A DNA stretch of 64,000 nt from Halococcus salsus. GTDB lineage: Archaea > Halobacteriota > Halobacteria > Halobacteriales > Halococcaceae. Positions 27,936 through 38,090 of the stretch are shown here, in pieces. Position numbers and translations under genes: made by a program. The stretch spans positions 248,001 through 312,000 of the forward strand of contig NZ_JAAAJC010000002.1 of the NCBI RefSeq assembly GCF_009900715.1, given 5' to 3'. Position 1 is the first letter of the stretch. Every line of letters starts with the position of its first letter. The notes under the pieces are model-generated. The model saw only the letters and a list, made by a program, of their open reading frames with translations, did no database searches and had not been told where the DNA came from.

Positions 27936-30029
27936 CTACTGCTCCGACTCCCCGATCCGACGGCCGGCGTGACCGGGGTAGTCGCGTTCGAAGCGGTCCG
28001 CGAGCGCCGTCTCGCCGATCTCGACCACCACGGGGCGGCCGTGAGGACAGGCGTAGGGGTTCTCGCAGGCGTCGAGGCTGGCGAGGAGCTCCATCACGGA
28101 GCCCTCGGTGAGCGAGGTGTTGCCCGTGACGGAGGGGTAGCAGGCGAGGTCCGCGAGCAGCGCGTCGGCCGAGGCCTCGACCGTGTCGTTCGCGTTCCCG
28201 TCCCGGACGAGCGCCGAGAGCGCGTCGCGCAGGAGCTCGGGGTCCGCCGCACCCGCGAGCACCGCCGGCACGGCCGTCACGTCGACCCGGCCATCGTCGA
28301 GGTCGGCACGGAAGCCGAGGCCCGCGAGCGCGTCCTCGAACTCGGCGAAGAGTTCGGTCTCCGCGGGTGTGAGCTCGATCTCGATGGGTGTCGAGAGCCG
28401 CTGGATCCCGGTGTCGCCGGCGAAGCGCTCGCGGAGGCGTTCGTAGTTGACCCGCTCGTCGGCGGCGTGCTGGTCGACCAGCAGGAGGCCGTCGGGCGAC
28501 TCACAGACCACGTAGGTGTCGTGAAGCTGGCCGAGCACGCGGAGCGGCGGCAGGCTGTCGAAGTCGGCGTCGTCGGCCACGCGGTCGCCATCGAGCGTGG
28601 TCTGTGTCTCCCCGCCCGAGAACTTCCGGTCGGCCTCGACCGGCGAGCGCCCTGTCTCTTCGGAACGGTTCGACGGCTCCGGCAGCGTCGACGAACCGTC
28701 GTCTCCCTGGTCGCGCTGGCTCGACGGAGCGGCGGGGCCCGCCGAGGACTCCATCGAGGGGTCGGCCGACGCCGTTTCGGCAGGGGTCGCCTCCGACTCC
28801 GAGTCGTGTGCGGTGGTCGGGCTCGTCTCGGGTTCGGTGGGTTCGGCCGGCTCCGGGTCCGTGGTCGATGGCCCCGTCCGCGACACCTCGGCGTTCGTAT
28901 CCCGCGATGTCGACGACGGTTCGGCGCTGTTCGTGGCACCGTCGTCACCGGGTTCGATTTCGGTCTGCTCCGGGGCCGACCGGCCGCGCGGCGCGCCCGA
29001 CCGGACGAGCCCCGCGTCGAGGAGAGCGGTTCTAACGGCGCTCTTCACCTGCTCCGTCGCGCCGGACTCGTCGGCGAAGCGGACCTCGAGCTTCCGGGGG
29101 TGGACGTTGACGTCGACCGATTCGGGCGAGATCGAGAGGAAGACCACCGCGAACGGGTAGCGGTCGGGCGCGAGTTGGTCGCCGTAAGCCTCGACCACGG
29201 CATCTCTGACGGCGCGCGCGGTCACGTACCGACCGTTGATGAAGGTCGAGCAGTGTTCGGGGCTCGTGCGGTTCGTCTCCGGATGGCTCACGACGCCCGT
29301 GACGCCGTCGAGCGGGCCGTCCGGAAGGTCCGCGCCCTCCACTTCGACCATCGCCTCGGCGACCTCGCGGCCGTAGACCGAGAGGACCGTGGCTTCGAGG
29401 CTGCCCTGCCCCGTGGTCGAGAACACCTCGCGGTCGTCGTGTTCGAGCACCAGCGCGAGGTCGGGATTCGAGAGCGCGTAACCCGTCGCCACCCGATTGA
29501 CGTGCGAAAACTCCGTCGCGTCGCGCTTCAGGTACTTCCGGCGCGCAGGGACGTTGTAGAACAGGTCCGAAACCTCGACGGTGGTGCCCTCCGGACAACC
29601 CGCCGGTTCCACAGTTTCGACCTCGCCGCCGGCCAGCCGGAGTTCGATGCCACGGCTCGCACCTCGGGGTTTGGTGCGGATCGTGACCCGCGCGACCGCG
29701 CCGATGGCCGCGAGCGCCTCGCCCCGAAAGCCCAAGCTCCGCACCCCGGCTTCGAGGTCCGAGATGTCGCCGATCTTGCTCGTGGTGTGTTTCTCGACGG
29801 CGCGCTCGACGTTCTCGCGGGTCATCCCGGTGCCGTCGTCGGTGACGCGGATCCCGTCCTTGCCGCCGCGCTCGACCGTGACCCGGACCCGCGAGGCGTC
29901 GGCGTCGAGGCTGTTCTCGACGAGCTCCTTGACCACCGACGCGGGTCGCTCGACCACCTCGCCGGCCGCGATGCGCTCGATCGTGGACTGGTCGAGCCGC
30001 CGGATCTCGCTCTCGCCGGACTCACTCAT
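27936..30029 (-). CDS. mutL: DNA mismatch repair protein MutL, with endonuclease motif
   Basis: 697 residues. The N-terminal GHKL ATPase (about 1-330) has ELVENSLDADASRV, DDGTGM and GFRGEAL. A long Ser/Thr/Glu/Pro-rich linker (about 335-510) lacks structure. The C-terminal domain has DQHAADERVNYERL, matching the DQHA(x2)E(x4)E endonuclease motif, and the metal-site partner ACPHGRP, so this MutL should nick DNA. It overlaps mutS by 8 bases, forming a mutSL operon. Confidence 0.96.
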   Translation of the reverse strand: MSESGESEIRRLDQSTIERIAAGEVVERPASVVKELVENSLDADASRVRVTVERGGKDGIRVTDDGTGMTRENVERAVEKHTTSKIGDISDLEAGVRSLGFRGEALAAIGAVARVTIRTKPRGASRGIELRLAGGEVETVEPAGCPEGTTVEVSDLFYNVPARRKYLKRDATEFSHVNRVATGYALSNPDLALVLEHDDREVFSTTGQGSLEATVLSVYGREVAEAMVEVEGADLPDGPLDGVTGVVSHPETNRTSPEHCSTFINGRYVTARAVRDAVVEAYGDQLAPDRYPFAVVFLSISPESVDVNVHPRKLEVRFADESGATEQVKSAVRTALLDAGLVRSGAPRGRSAPEQTEIEPGDDGATNSAEPSSTSRDTNAEVSRTGPSTTDPEPAEPTEPETSPTTAHDSESEATPAETASADPSMESSAGPAAPSSQRDQGDDGSSTLPEPSNRSEETGRSPVEADRKFSGGETQTTLDGDRVADDADFDSLPPLRVLGQLHDTYVVCESPDGLLLVDQHAADERVNYERLRERFAGDTGIQRLSTPIEIELTPAETELFAEFEDALAGLGFRADLDDGRVDVTAVPAVLAGAADPELLRDALSALVRDGNANDTVEASADALLADLACYPSVTGNTSLTEGSVMELLASLDACENPYACPHGRPVVVEIGETALADRFERDYPGHAGRRIGESEQ

Positions 30030-32649
30030 CGTCCAGCTCCCGTTGCCAGCCCTCGACTTTACCCATCAGTTCTACGGGGGATGTCTCGCCGATGTCGGTG
30101 TCGCGAAGCGCGTCGAGCACCGATTCCTCGGCCGGGTCGCGTTCGGGGTTGCTCGTCTGGTCGTCCGCGGACGCTTGCCCGCCGTCGGCGCTCGCGGAGC
30201 CACGGAACGAGCCCGAGCCGAGGTCGAAGACGGTCTGGACGGGTTCACTGGTCGATCCACGCGCCTCGATCGCCTTCTCCGCCCGGAGTTTCGCGAGCAC
30301 GTCGCGCGAACGCTCGACCACCGGTCCCGGCACGCCGGCCATGTCGGCGACGTGGACCCCGTAGGAGCGGTCGGTCGGGCCCTCCTCGACGGTCCGCAGG
30401 AACGTCACCTCATCGCCATGCTCGTCCGCCGCGACGTGGACGTTCGCGACACGGTCGAGGTGTTCGGCTAGTCCTGTCAGTTCGTGGTAGTGAGTCGCGA
30501 ACAGCGTCTTCGCCCGGACCTCGTTGTGGAGGTACTCCGTCGCGGCCCAGGCGATCGAGATGCCGTCGTAGGTCGCCGTCCCACGACCAACCTCGTCCAG
30601 AATGACGAGCGAGTCCTCGGTGGCGGAGTGGAGGATGTTCGCGAGCTCGCTCATCTCGACCATGAACGTCGAGCGGCCCTGCGCGAGTTCGTCGAGCGCG
30701 CCCACGCGGGTGTAGATGCCGTCCACCGGTGAAATCCGGGCGCTTCGAGCGGGCACGAAACTCCCGATCTGGGCGAGCAACGTGATCAGCGCGCTCTGTC
30801 GCATGTAGGTCGACTTCCCCGACATGTTCGGGCCCGTCACCACGAGGAACCCGCGGTCGTCAGTAAGTGAAAGATCGTTCGGGACGAACTCGACGTCGTG
30901 TTCGACCACCGGATGACGACCCGCCTCGATGTCGATCCCTGAGCCAACCAGCTCGGGTCGCGTCCAGTCGTTCTCGACGGCGTGGACCGCGAGGCTCGCG
31001 AGGCAGTCGCACTCGGCGAGCGCCCGACCCACGTCCTGCAGGAGTTCGGCTTGCTCACCGACCCGCTCGCGAAGAGCACAGAACAGTTCGTATTCGAGGT
31101 CGCTTCGTTTCTCCTCGAACCTGAGCACCTCGCGTTCGCGCTCCTCCAGTTCGTCGGTCGTGTAGCGCTTCGCGTTCTTCAGCGACTTTATCTCCTGGTA
31201 CTCGTCGGGTACCGCGTCGGTCTCCGAGTGCCCGACCTGGATGTAGTAGCCGTCCGTCTTGTTCCGGCCGGTCGAGAGGTGGGTGATTCCATACTTCCCC
31301 TTCTCACGGTCGGCGAGCCCGTCGATCCAGTCGAGTGCTTCCTCGTGGCCCGTGATCAGTTCGTCCAACTCGTCGTCGTAGCCCCGCTGAAAGAGGCTCC
31401 CCTCGCGAACCGTGGCGGGCGGATCGTCGGCGATGGCCTCGTCGAGTTCCTCGCGAAGCGCCGCGCCGGCCTCCCGGTCGAACCGAGTGAGGACGTCCGC
31501 GAGGGGGGAGTCGGCGAGCGCCGAGTCCTCGACGACGGCCGCGGCCGCGGCGGCCACCGCGAGCGTCTCGCGCACCCGGACGAGGTCCCGGGCGTCGGCG
31601 CTCCCCGAGACCGCCTTGCTCGCCAGCCGTTCGGCATCGTAGCCGTCGGCGAGCGTTTCGCGGAGGCGTTCGCGGGCGAGCGCCTCGCGGGCGAGCGCGT
31701 CGACCCCGTCGGCCCGCCGTTCGAGTTCCGCAACGTCCTGCGTCGGTCGGCAGAGCCACTCCCGGAGGAGGCGACCGCCGCCGCTCGTGGTCGTGTGGTC
31801 GACGACGTCGAACAGCGCCCGCCCGCCCTCGCCCATCGTCTCGGTGAGTTCGAGGTTGCGCTGGGTGGTGGCGTCGAGCGTCACGCCCTCGGTCGCGTAG
31901 GGCTGGAGGCGCGTCATCGAGGCGAGGACCCCGATACCGGTGTCCTCGACGTACGAGAGCACCGCGCCCGCCGCCCGGATCGCGCCCGTCGAATCGGCGA
32001 GGCCGACGCTCGAAAGCGCCGCCGCGCCGAACTGGTCGTCGACCACCGTGCGCGCCCGACCCGGCTCGAACGCCTCGGTGGCGTGGAGCGAGAGCGACGC
32101 CTCCGTCCCACGGAGCCGTTCGAGAAGCGCGTCATCGCCGCGCACCTCTGGTCCGGGCAGTATCTCGGCGGGCGCGAAGCGGTAGCACTCGGTGAGGACG
32201 TCCTCGACGTCGCCGCCGACCTCGGTGGCGTGGAACTTTCCCGTGGTGACGTCCGCGAACGCGAGGCCGTAGCCTTCGCCCTCCCGGACGACCGCCGCGA
32301 GGTAGCGCGCCTCGGCGTCGGTGGTTTCGAGCAGGGTGCCCGGGGTCACGACGCGTTCGATCCGGCGGGCGTGGCCGCCGTCGGTCTCGTACTGGTCGGC
32401 GACCGCCACGCGAAAGCCACGCTCGACGAGCACCTTGAGATATGGCGTGAGTTCGGTCAGCGGTACGCCCGCCATCGGATACGACGAGCCGTGGGCCCCC
32501 TTCTGCGAGACGGTGAGGTCGAGCTCCCGACCGACGAACTCGGCGTCGTCGGCGAAGAACTCGTAGAAATCGCCGCACTGCATCGCCAGTAGATCGGCAT
32601 CGGTTTCGGCCTTGAGCGAAAGAAACTCCCCGACGATTCCCTCCGGCAT
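30022..32649 (-). CDS. mutS: DNA mismatch repair protein MutS
   Basis: 875 residues. The mismatch-reading Phe-x-Glu (GDFYEFF, F28 and E30) lies in domain I. The ATPase has Walker A GPNMSGKSTYM, the Walker B region LVILDEVGRGTATYDG and the conserved FATHYHELTGL. The C-terminal region after about 800 is acidic and rich in Ser/Asp before a short helical end (VELMGKVEGWQRELDDE). It is the MutS1 type that pairs with MutL. Its start lies 131 bases from the divergent DedA gene, where a shared promoter region must be. Confidence 0.97.
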   Translation of the reverse strand: MPEGIVGEFLSLKAETDADLLAMQCGDFYEFFADDAEFVGRELDLTVSQKGAHGSSYPMAGVPLTELTPYLKVLVERGFRVAVADQYETDGGHARRIERVVTPGTLLETTDAEARYLAAVVREGEGYGLAFADVTTGKFHATEVGGDVEDVLTECYRFAPAEILPGPEVRGDDALLERLRGTEASLSLHATEAFEPGRARTVVDDQFGAAALSSVGLADSTGAIRAAGAVLSYVEDTGIGVLASMTRLQPYATEGVTLDATTQRNLELTETMGEGGRALFDVVDHTTTSGGGRLLREWLCRPTQDVAELERRADGVDALAREALARERLRETLADGYDAERLASKAVSGSADARDLVRVRETLAVAAAAAAVVEDSALADSPLADVLTRFDREAGAALREELDEAIADDPPATVREGSLFQRGYDDELDELITGHEEALDWIDGLADREKGKYGITHLSTGRNKTDGYYIQVGHSETDAVPDEYQEIKSLKNAKRYTTDELEEREREVLRFEEKRSDLEYELFCALRERVGEQAELLQDVGRALAECDCLASLAVHAVENDWTRPELVGSGIDIEAGRHPVVEHDVEFVPNDLSLTDDRGFLVVTGPNMSGKSTYMRQSALITLLAQIGSFVPARSARISPVDGIYTRVGALDELAQGRSTFMVEMSELANILHSATEDSLVILDEVGRGTATYDGISIAWAATEYLHNEVRAKTLFATHYHELTGLAEHLDRVANVHVAADEHGDEVTFLRTVEEGPTDRSYGVHVADMAGVPGPVVERSRDVLAKLRAEKAIEARGSTSEPVQTVFDLGSGSFRGSASADGGQASADDQTSNPERDPAEESVLDALRDTDIGETSPVELMGKVEGWQRELDDE

Positions 32650-32780
32650 ATCCCGATCCGAGCGAGCCGCGCGCTAAAACCTGTGGGTTCCGTGGCTCGG
32701 CCCCGGCCCGATGCGACTCGGTCGGGTTCGGTTCGCCGGAATGGGAAAACGCCAAATTGGCTACCCTGGTAGGTCGGGTG

Positions 32781-33443
32781 ATGGTCGCCGGCATCGGGGA
32801 GGCAGCGGTCGGGCTCGTGACCGATTATGGACTAATAGTGCTGTTCGTGTTCATGTTCTGTGAGACCTCCCTCACCTTCCCGTTCGTCCCGAGCGAGCTC
32901 GTCCTCCCGGTGGGGGCCGCGGCGCTGGTCACGGGCCCCGCGAGCTTTCTCGCGTTCGTGCTGGTCGTGACCGCCGGCGCGACCGCCGGGAGCCTGTTCG
33001 CCTACTACGTCTTCGATAGGGCCTACCAGCCGGTGATCGACCGCTACGGGGCGTACGTCCACGTCTCGGCCGACGAGGTCGAACGCGCCCGCCGGTGGTT
33101 CCGGCGCTGGGGCGAGTCCTCGGTCTGTTGGGGGCGGCTGCTGCCGGTCGTCCGGTCTATCATCTCGGTTCCGGCGGGGATCGCGGGGATGCACCCGGGG
33201 AAGTTCGCGGTCTACTCGGCCGCCGGCAGCGGGCTGTTCGCGACGGGCGTCGCGGCGGTCGTCGTCGCCGGGCTCGACGCGATGCCCTCACAGCTGGTGT
33301 TCGGCTGGCTCGGGAGCGCGTTCGGTCGGGGGCTGGCGTACGGCCTCACGAACCCGGTTCCCGGCGTGGCGGCGGCCGGGATCGCACTGTTCGCCGTGCT
33401 GGCGACCAGAAACGCCTACAGCCGGTGGCTCTCGACCCGGTAA
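32781..33443 (+). CDS. DedA-family (SNARE-associated/VTT) membrane protein
   Basis: 220 residues from ATG 32781. It has about five hydrophobic segments. PFVPSELVLPVGAAAL near residue 30 and GRLLPVVRSIISVPAGIAGMHPGKF near 120 are DedA landmarks, including the catalytic-type Arg in the second. DedA proteins are linked to lipid scrambling and membrane homeostasis. The function in haloarchaea is not established. It is divergent from mutS. Confidence 0.88.
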   Translation: MVAGIGEAAVGLVTDYGLIVLFVFMFCETSLTFPFVPSELVLPVGAAALVTGPASFLAFVLVVTAGATAGSLFAYYVFDRAYQPVIDRYGAYVHVSADEVERARRWFRRWGESSVCWGRLLPVVRSIISVPAGIAGMHPGKFAVYSAAGSGLFATGVAAVVVAGLDAMPSQLVFGWLGSAFGRGLAYGLTNPVPGVAAAGIALFAVLATRNAYSRWLSTR

Positions 33444-33510
33444 CGACGACCCCCTCTGGCGAGATTCGACACGAAATGGTGCCCTACCGAACACGGAAAT
33501 AGCACACCGG

Positions 33511-34887
33511 TTACTCGGCCGATTCGAGCGCGTCGCACAGCGCGGTCAGCCGCTCGGCCAGCGTCTCGCCGTCCTCGGCGAGGAGTTTCGTCATCGCCTC
33601 CTTGCCGACCTCGCCGCGGTCGACGATAGCTATCGGAACCCCCTCGCTCGTCTCGAACGCTCGGCGCGTCCCCCAGCCCATCGTGTTCCCCTCGCGCGTC
33701 TTCACGGTCTCGGGCTCCTCGCTTCGGTCGTACTCACCGACCGCCCAGTCGAGGTCGGCGAGCGCGGCCTCGATCCGGTCGTCGAACCGGCAGTTCGCGG
33801 CGAACCGGTACTCACTACTGAACTCGCGGGCGGCGAGCAGGAACCGGGCGACGTGGCTCGACGCGCCGAAGCGGACCCCACGATTCGGCCGTATGCCCGA
33901 CAGGGTCCGGGTGATCCGCCCCTCGACCGCGGCGGTCTCGGTGGGGGCCTCGGCGTACGGCGTCGCGCCGACGACGTTCATCCCGACCTCCGGTACGATG
34001 GGCGAGACGTCACGCTCGACGAGGTGCTCGACGCAGTTCGCGACGGCCTCGGCGGTCGGCTCCCGCGCCGCACGCTCCCGGAGGTCGACGAGGTGGTGGA
34101 CCGCGCCGGGCCCCTCGCCGACGTCGAGCGGGTAACGGATGGCGCGCGCCATCAGCGAGAGCCCGGCCTCGACGGCCCCGTCGAGCGAGTCGCCGCGGGC
34201 GAGGTGGGCCGTGACCGCACTGGAGAGGGTACAGCCCGAGCCGTGGGTCGCCTCGCTCTCGACCCGCGGCTGCTCGAACGTCTCGTGTCCGTCGGCGGTG
34301 ACGAGGATGTCACGCACCATTTCGTCGTCCGTCGGGACGTGCCCGCCCTTGACGAGTGCCGCGTCGGCACCCAACTCGACCAGTTCCTCGCCGACCTCGC
34401 GCGCGCTCGCCTCGTCGGTCGGCTCGGTCCCGGTGAGGACCGCGCACTCGTCGGCGTTCGGCGTGACGAGGGTAGCCTCGGCGATCAGGGCCTCGTAGGC
34501 CGCCTCGGCATCGGATTCGAGCAGGCGGTCGCCCGAGGCCGCGACCATCACCGGGTCCACGACGAGCGGCGCGTCGAGGTCGCGGGCGTACTCGGTGACC
34601 CGCTCGACGACCTCGCCGGTCGCCAGCATCCCGGTCTTGACCCCTCCGAGGTCGAAGTCGGTGGCGATAGCCTCGTACTGGGCGTCGATCTCCTCGGTCG
34701 GGAGGACGTGGATCGAGTTCACACCGCGGGTGTTCTGGGCGGTGGTCGCACAGACCACGCTGGTTCCGAACGCGCCGCAGGCCTCCATCGTCTTGAGGTC
34801 GGCCTGGATCCCCGCGCCGCCACCGGAGTCGCTGGTCGCGATCGTGAGACAGACCGGCGGCGAGACCGGTGCCGGTCGGCGGGTCAT
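33511..34887 (-). CDS. thiD: Bifunctional HMP(-phosphate) kinase ThiD / thiamine-phosphate synthase ThiN
   Basis: 458 residues. About 1-265 are Thi[43 protein letters not shown] and [12 protein letters not shown] (anion hole and catalytic Asp/Cys region). About 275-458 are ThiN ([36 protein letters not shown]), the archaeal replacement for ThiE. It phosphorylates hydroxymethylpyrimidine and joins it to thiazole phosphate. Its start overlaps the stop of a 51-codon ORF (ATGA). No TPP riboswitch pattern was seen upstream. Confidence 0.93.
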   Translation of the reverse strand: MTRRPAPVSPPVCLTIATSDSGGGAGIQADLKTMEACGAFGTSVVCATTAQNTRGVNSIHVLPTEEIDAQYEAIATDFDLGGVKTGMLATGEVVERVTEYARDLDAPLVVDPVMVAASGDRLLESDAEAAYEALIAEATLVTPNADECAVLTGTEPTDEASAREVGEELVELGADAALVKGGHVPTDDEMVRDILVTADGHETFEQPRVESEATHGSGCTLSSAVTAHLARGDSLDGAVEAGLSLMARAIRYPLDVGEGPGAVHHLVDLRERAAREPTAEAVANCVEHLVERDVSPIVPEVGMNVVGATPYAEAPTETAAVEGRITRTLSGIRPNRGVRFGASSHVARFLLAAREFSSEYRFAANCRFDDRIEAALADLDWAVGEYDRSEEPETVKTREGNTMGWGTRRAFETSEGVPIAIVDRGEVGKEAMTKLLAEDGETLAERLTALCDALESAE

Positions 34888-35039
34888 TCGCCCCTCGTCA
34901 CACGTTCCGCGAGCGCGTCGACGGTGGCCCGGAACGGGTCGTGCTCGGGGTGAACCTCGCCAGCCTGCGTGGTGGCCCCGCGGTTCGGATGGACGTGGCC
35001 GTCAAGGAGCCGTCGGTCGACCGTCCCGAGAGTGCTCAT
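34884..35039 (-). CDS. Small ORF (51 aa) overlapping the thiDN start
   Basis: This ORF starts at ATG 35039 and reads [19 protein letters not shown], then a His/Glu-rich middle ([10 protein letters not shown]) and a helical end ([14 protein letters not shown]). Its TGA overlaps the ThiDN ATG in an ATGA junction, the usual sign of translational coupling. Base and codon use look like a real gene. It could be a small accessory protein or a leader whose translation controls thiDN. No homologue is recognised. Confidence 0.55.
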   Translation of the reverse strand: MSTLGTVDRRLLDGHVHPNRGATTQAGEVHPEHDPFRATVDALAERVTRGE

Positions 35040-35158
35040 ACCGAGTGATATCATCGAGTGTTACTTAGCGGTGGCGCTTGCGTCGACGGCGATTCCGGAA
35101 GCCGCCACCCACAGCACAACGTATTATCCGCCGGAGAACGTACGGCGACCATTCGACC

Positions 35159-36817
35159 ATGAACGAGGGAGCGACACCGACGGTGGCGGTTCTCGGCGGG
35201 GGTATCGGCGGGCTGAGCGCGGCCCAGGAGCTCGGCGAGCGCGGTTTCGACGTCGCGGTCTACGAGGCCAACGACCGCTTCGGCGGCAAGGCCCGGAGCG
35301 TGCCCGCGGCGTTCGACGACGGTCCCACGCTCCCCGGCGAGCACGGGTTCCGTTTCTTCCCCGGGTTCTACTGGCACGTAACGGACACGATGGCCCGGAT
35401 CCCGGACGGCGACGGCTCGGTGGCCGACAACCTGGTGCCGACCTCGGAGACCCTCATCGGCTCCGTGACCGACGACGAGGTCGTCTCCTCGACGCGAACG
35501 CCGCGCACGCCGGACGAGTGGGTAGGACAGCTGAAACCCGGGATCGCCGGCGACGGAGTCTCGGGGGCCGAGGCGGGCTTCTTCCTCGAACGCCTCCTCG
35601 TGGTGGCCACGAGCTGTCGGGAGCGGGTCGAGGAGGAGTTCGAGGCCGTGACGTGGTGAGAGTTCATCGACGCCGACGACTTCTCCGAGGGCTACCGGCG
35701 GAACCTCGGCCGGAGTACGCAACTGTTGGTCGCGCTCGACCCGAAACGCGCGAGCGCCCGTACCGTGAGCAAGATCTACATCCAGCTGCTGCGGGGCGCG
35801 CTCGACCCGTCGCTCGACGCCGAGCGTATCCTCTCGGGTCCCACCAGCGAGGCCTGGATCGACCCCTGGACGGACTACCTCGACTCGCTCGGGGTGGCCC
35901 TCCACCCCGGCCACCGGCTCACCCGGATCGCGTGTGACGGCCGGCGGGTCACCGGCGCGACCGTCGAGACCGACGGCGAGGAACACGGGATCGAGGCCGA
36001 CTACTACGTCGCGGCGCTCCCGGTGGAAGTCATGGCGAACCTGGTGACCGACGACCTGGTTCGGGCCGCGCCGTCACTCGCCGGGATCGAACAGCTCGAC
36101 ACCGCCTGGATGAACGGCATCCAGTTCTTCCTCCGAGAGGACGTACCGCTGGCGCACGGCCACCAGATCTACCCCGACTCGCCGTGGGCGCTGACCTCGA
36201 TCTCCCAACAGCAGTTCTGGGACGACTACGACCTCCGCGAACGCACCGACGGCGCGGTGGGCGGGGTGCTCTCGGTCATCGTCTCGGACTGGAACACACC
36301 GGGCATGGTCCACGACAAACCCGCGACGGAGTGCAGCCCGGAGGAAGTCCGCGAGGAGGTCTGGGTCCAGCTCACCGCCCACCTCGACCGCGAGCACGAG
36401 GGACTCACCGAGGAGAACGTCTACGACTGGGCGCTCGACCCCGCGCTCAGCCCCACGGAGGACGGAATGGAGAACGAGGAACCCCTGCTCGTGAACACGG
36501 TCGGCTCGCTCCACCACCGACCCGAGGCCGACACCGAGATCGAGAACCTGACCCTCGCCGCCGACTACGTCCACACCAACACCGACCTGGCCTGTATGGA
36601 GGGCGCGAACGAGGCCGCCCGCCGGGCGACCAACGCGATCGTCGCGCGCTCGGGGATGCGCGCCGACCCCTGCGAGATCCGCGACCTCACCGAGCCCCGC
36701 GTGTTCGAACCGTTGAAGCGTCAGGACGAGGTCCGCTATCGGTTCGGACTCCCCCACCCTGGCGAGGCCAGGAAGAACGCCTCGCGGCTGATGCGTCGAC
36801 TCCGTCCGCGGGTCTGA
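35159..36817 (+). pseudogene. FAD-dependent phytoene-desaturase-like oxidoreductase interrupted by one in-frame TGA
   Basis: From ATG 35159 the frame encodes AVLGGGIGGLSAAQELGERG (FAD fold), EANDRFGGKARS and HGFRFFPGFYWHV, as in amine-oxidase/phytoene-desaturase-like enzymes. It meets TGA at 35657-35659 and continues in the same frame for 385 codons (EFIDADDFSEGYRRNLG...) to a normal stop. Both halves are needed for the fold. The junction reads W-stop-E-F, so a TGG-to-TGA change of a second Trp is the simple explanation. The rest of the frame is intact and keeps normal composition, so the event is recent, a sequencing error, or a case of readthrough. A TATA-like CGTATTATCC lies about 30 bases upstream. 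Confidence 0.85.
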
Positions 36818-36823
36818 TCGTTC

Positions 36824-37462
36824 TCAGCCCTCGACCAGTCGTCGGAGGTGTTCGGGCGGGACCGCGCCGCGGGCGGCGTGGCCGTCGTAGGCGAACGTCG
36901 GAACGCCCGTGACCCCGACCTGCTGGGCGTCGGCGAACCGCGCTTCGAGGTCGGCCTCGCGTTCGGGGTCCTCGACCGCCTCGCGGAGCTCGTCGGTCGA
37001 GATGTCGAGACCGTCGGCGAGGTCGGCGAGAACGTCCGAATCGCCGATGTCGCGCTCGTCCTGCCAGAGCGCGTCGAAGACGGCTTCGTGGAATTCCTCG
37101 AACTGCTCGGGGTACCGCTCGCGAACGAACAGCGCGGCCTGCTGGGCGGGTTTCGAGTCGACGTCCGTCGCGAGCGTGAGGGACATCTCGACGTCGTACT
37201 CCGCCTGCAGGCGTTCGACGTTCTCGCGCGCCTGGGCGTAGTAGTCCTCGTCCTTGCCGTCGTCGGCGTCGGTGTCTATCTCGCCGTCGGGGCCGCGCTT
37301 GCCCGCTCGAAGGTCGAACGGGTGCCACTCGACGTCGAGCGGTTCGTCGCGCTCGCTTCGGTACCGTTCGAGCGAGGCCTCCCCCAGATAACAGAACGGA
37401 CAGACGTAGTCCGCGTACATCGTGAGCGTTTCTGACTGACGGGTCGCGGCGTCGTGACTCAT
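36824..37462 (-). CDS. DsbA-family oxidoreductase (FrnE-like)
   Basis: 212 residues from ATG 37462. It has the thioredoxin-fold active site YVCPFCYLGE (C21-x-x-C24) and a helical insertion. The late VGVTGVPTFAYDGHAARGAVPPEHL supplies the cis-Pro loop (TGVPTF). No signal peptide is present, so it acts in the cytoplasm, as for FrnE/polyketide-type DsbA relatives that protect against oxidative stress. Its stop is 6 bases from the convergent pseudogene. Confidence 0.9.
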   Translation of the reverse strand: MSHDAATRQSETLTMYADYVCPFCYLGEASLERYRSERDEPLDVEWHPFDLRAGKRGPDGEIDTDADDGKDEDYYAQARENVERLQAEYDVEMSLTLATDVDSKPAQQAALFVRERYPEQFEEFHEAVFDALWQDERDIGDSDVLADLADGLDISTDELREAVEDPEREADLEARFADAQQVGVTGVPTFAYDGHAARGAVPPEHLRRLVEG

Positions 37463-37499
37463 AGCGATGAAAGACGCTCGCGACCGAAAAGGGGTCGGC

Positions 37500-38090
37500 T
37501 TACTTGCCGCGGTTGCGGTCGCTGTTGATGCTCGGACGGGTGTGCTCCGCGCCCTTGCCCTTCTCGCCGAGGCCGCGGCCCTGCGTGCCGGCGCTGGTGA
37601 GGCCGCGGAACGCCCGGCCGCGGTGGGAGTCGTCACAGATCCACGAGAGGTCGTCGTCGTTCTCGATCGCGGGGTGTTCGGGGTCGACGAGGATCACCTC
37701 GAACCACTTCTGGCTCCCGTCCTGGCCCACCGGATAGGAGTTCAGGACGCGGAGGTTGCGGAACTTCCGGCTGGCGCGCTCCTCGCCGATGCGCTGGATG
37801 GACTTCCGGCGCGTGACGCGGTTGACGCCCTGGCGCTTGGTTCGTCGGCCCGCGGTGTGGCGCTGTTTGCGCGCCGTGCCCTTGCGGACCGCGACCCGCG
37901 CGAGGACGATCCCCTGTTTGGCCTTGTAGCCGAGCGAGCGCGCCCGGTCGAGTCGGGTCGGGCGCTCGATACGCTCGATGGCGCCCTCCTGCCGCCACTC
38001 CTGGAGGCGTCGCCACTGGAGCTCGGCCTGCATCTCGTTTTCGGGGTCGTGCCACGCGTCGCCGATGTGTGAATAGAAGCTTCGTGCCAT
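37500..38090 (-). CDS. rpl15e: 50S ribosomal protein L15e
   Basis: 196 residues, the normal archaeal length. The N-terminal MARSFYSHIGDAWHDPENEMQAELQWRRLQEWR is characteristic, followed by the basic core (RTKRQGVNRVTRRKSIQRIGEERASRKFRNLRVLNSYPVG). It is one of the few basic proteins in the window, as expected for an rRNA-binding protein. A clear Shine-Dalgarno GGAGG lies 6 bases before the ATG, unlike most neighbours, so the transcript has a leader. That leader is described separately. Confidence 0.97.
   Translation of the reverse strand: MARSFYSHIGDAWHDPENEMQAELQWRRLQEWRQEGAIERIERPTRLDRARSLGYKAKQGIVLARVAVRKGTARKQRHTAGRRTKRQGVNRVTRRKSIQRIGEERASRKFRNLRVLNSYPVGQDGSQKWFEVILVDPEHPAIENDDDLSWICDDSHRGRAFRGLTSAGTQGRGLGEKGKGAEHTRPSINSDRNRGK

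Noticed and set aside
33511-35160. A TPP riboswitch upstream of thiDN
   Set aside because: The conserved CUGAGA and related elements of the THI-box were not found in the 120 bases before the 51-residue ORF or thiDN.
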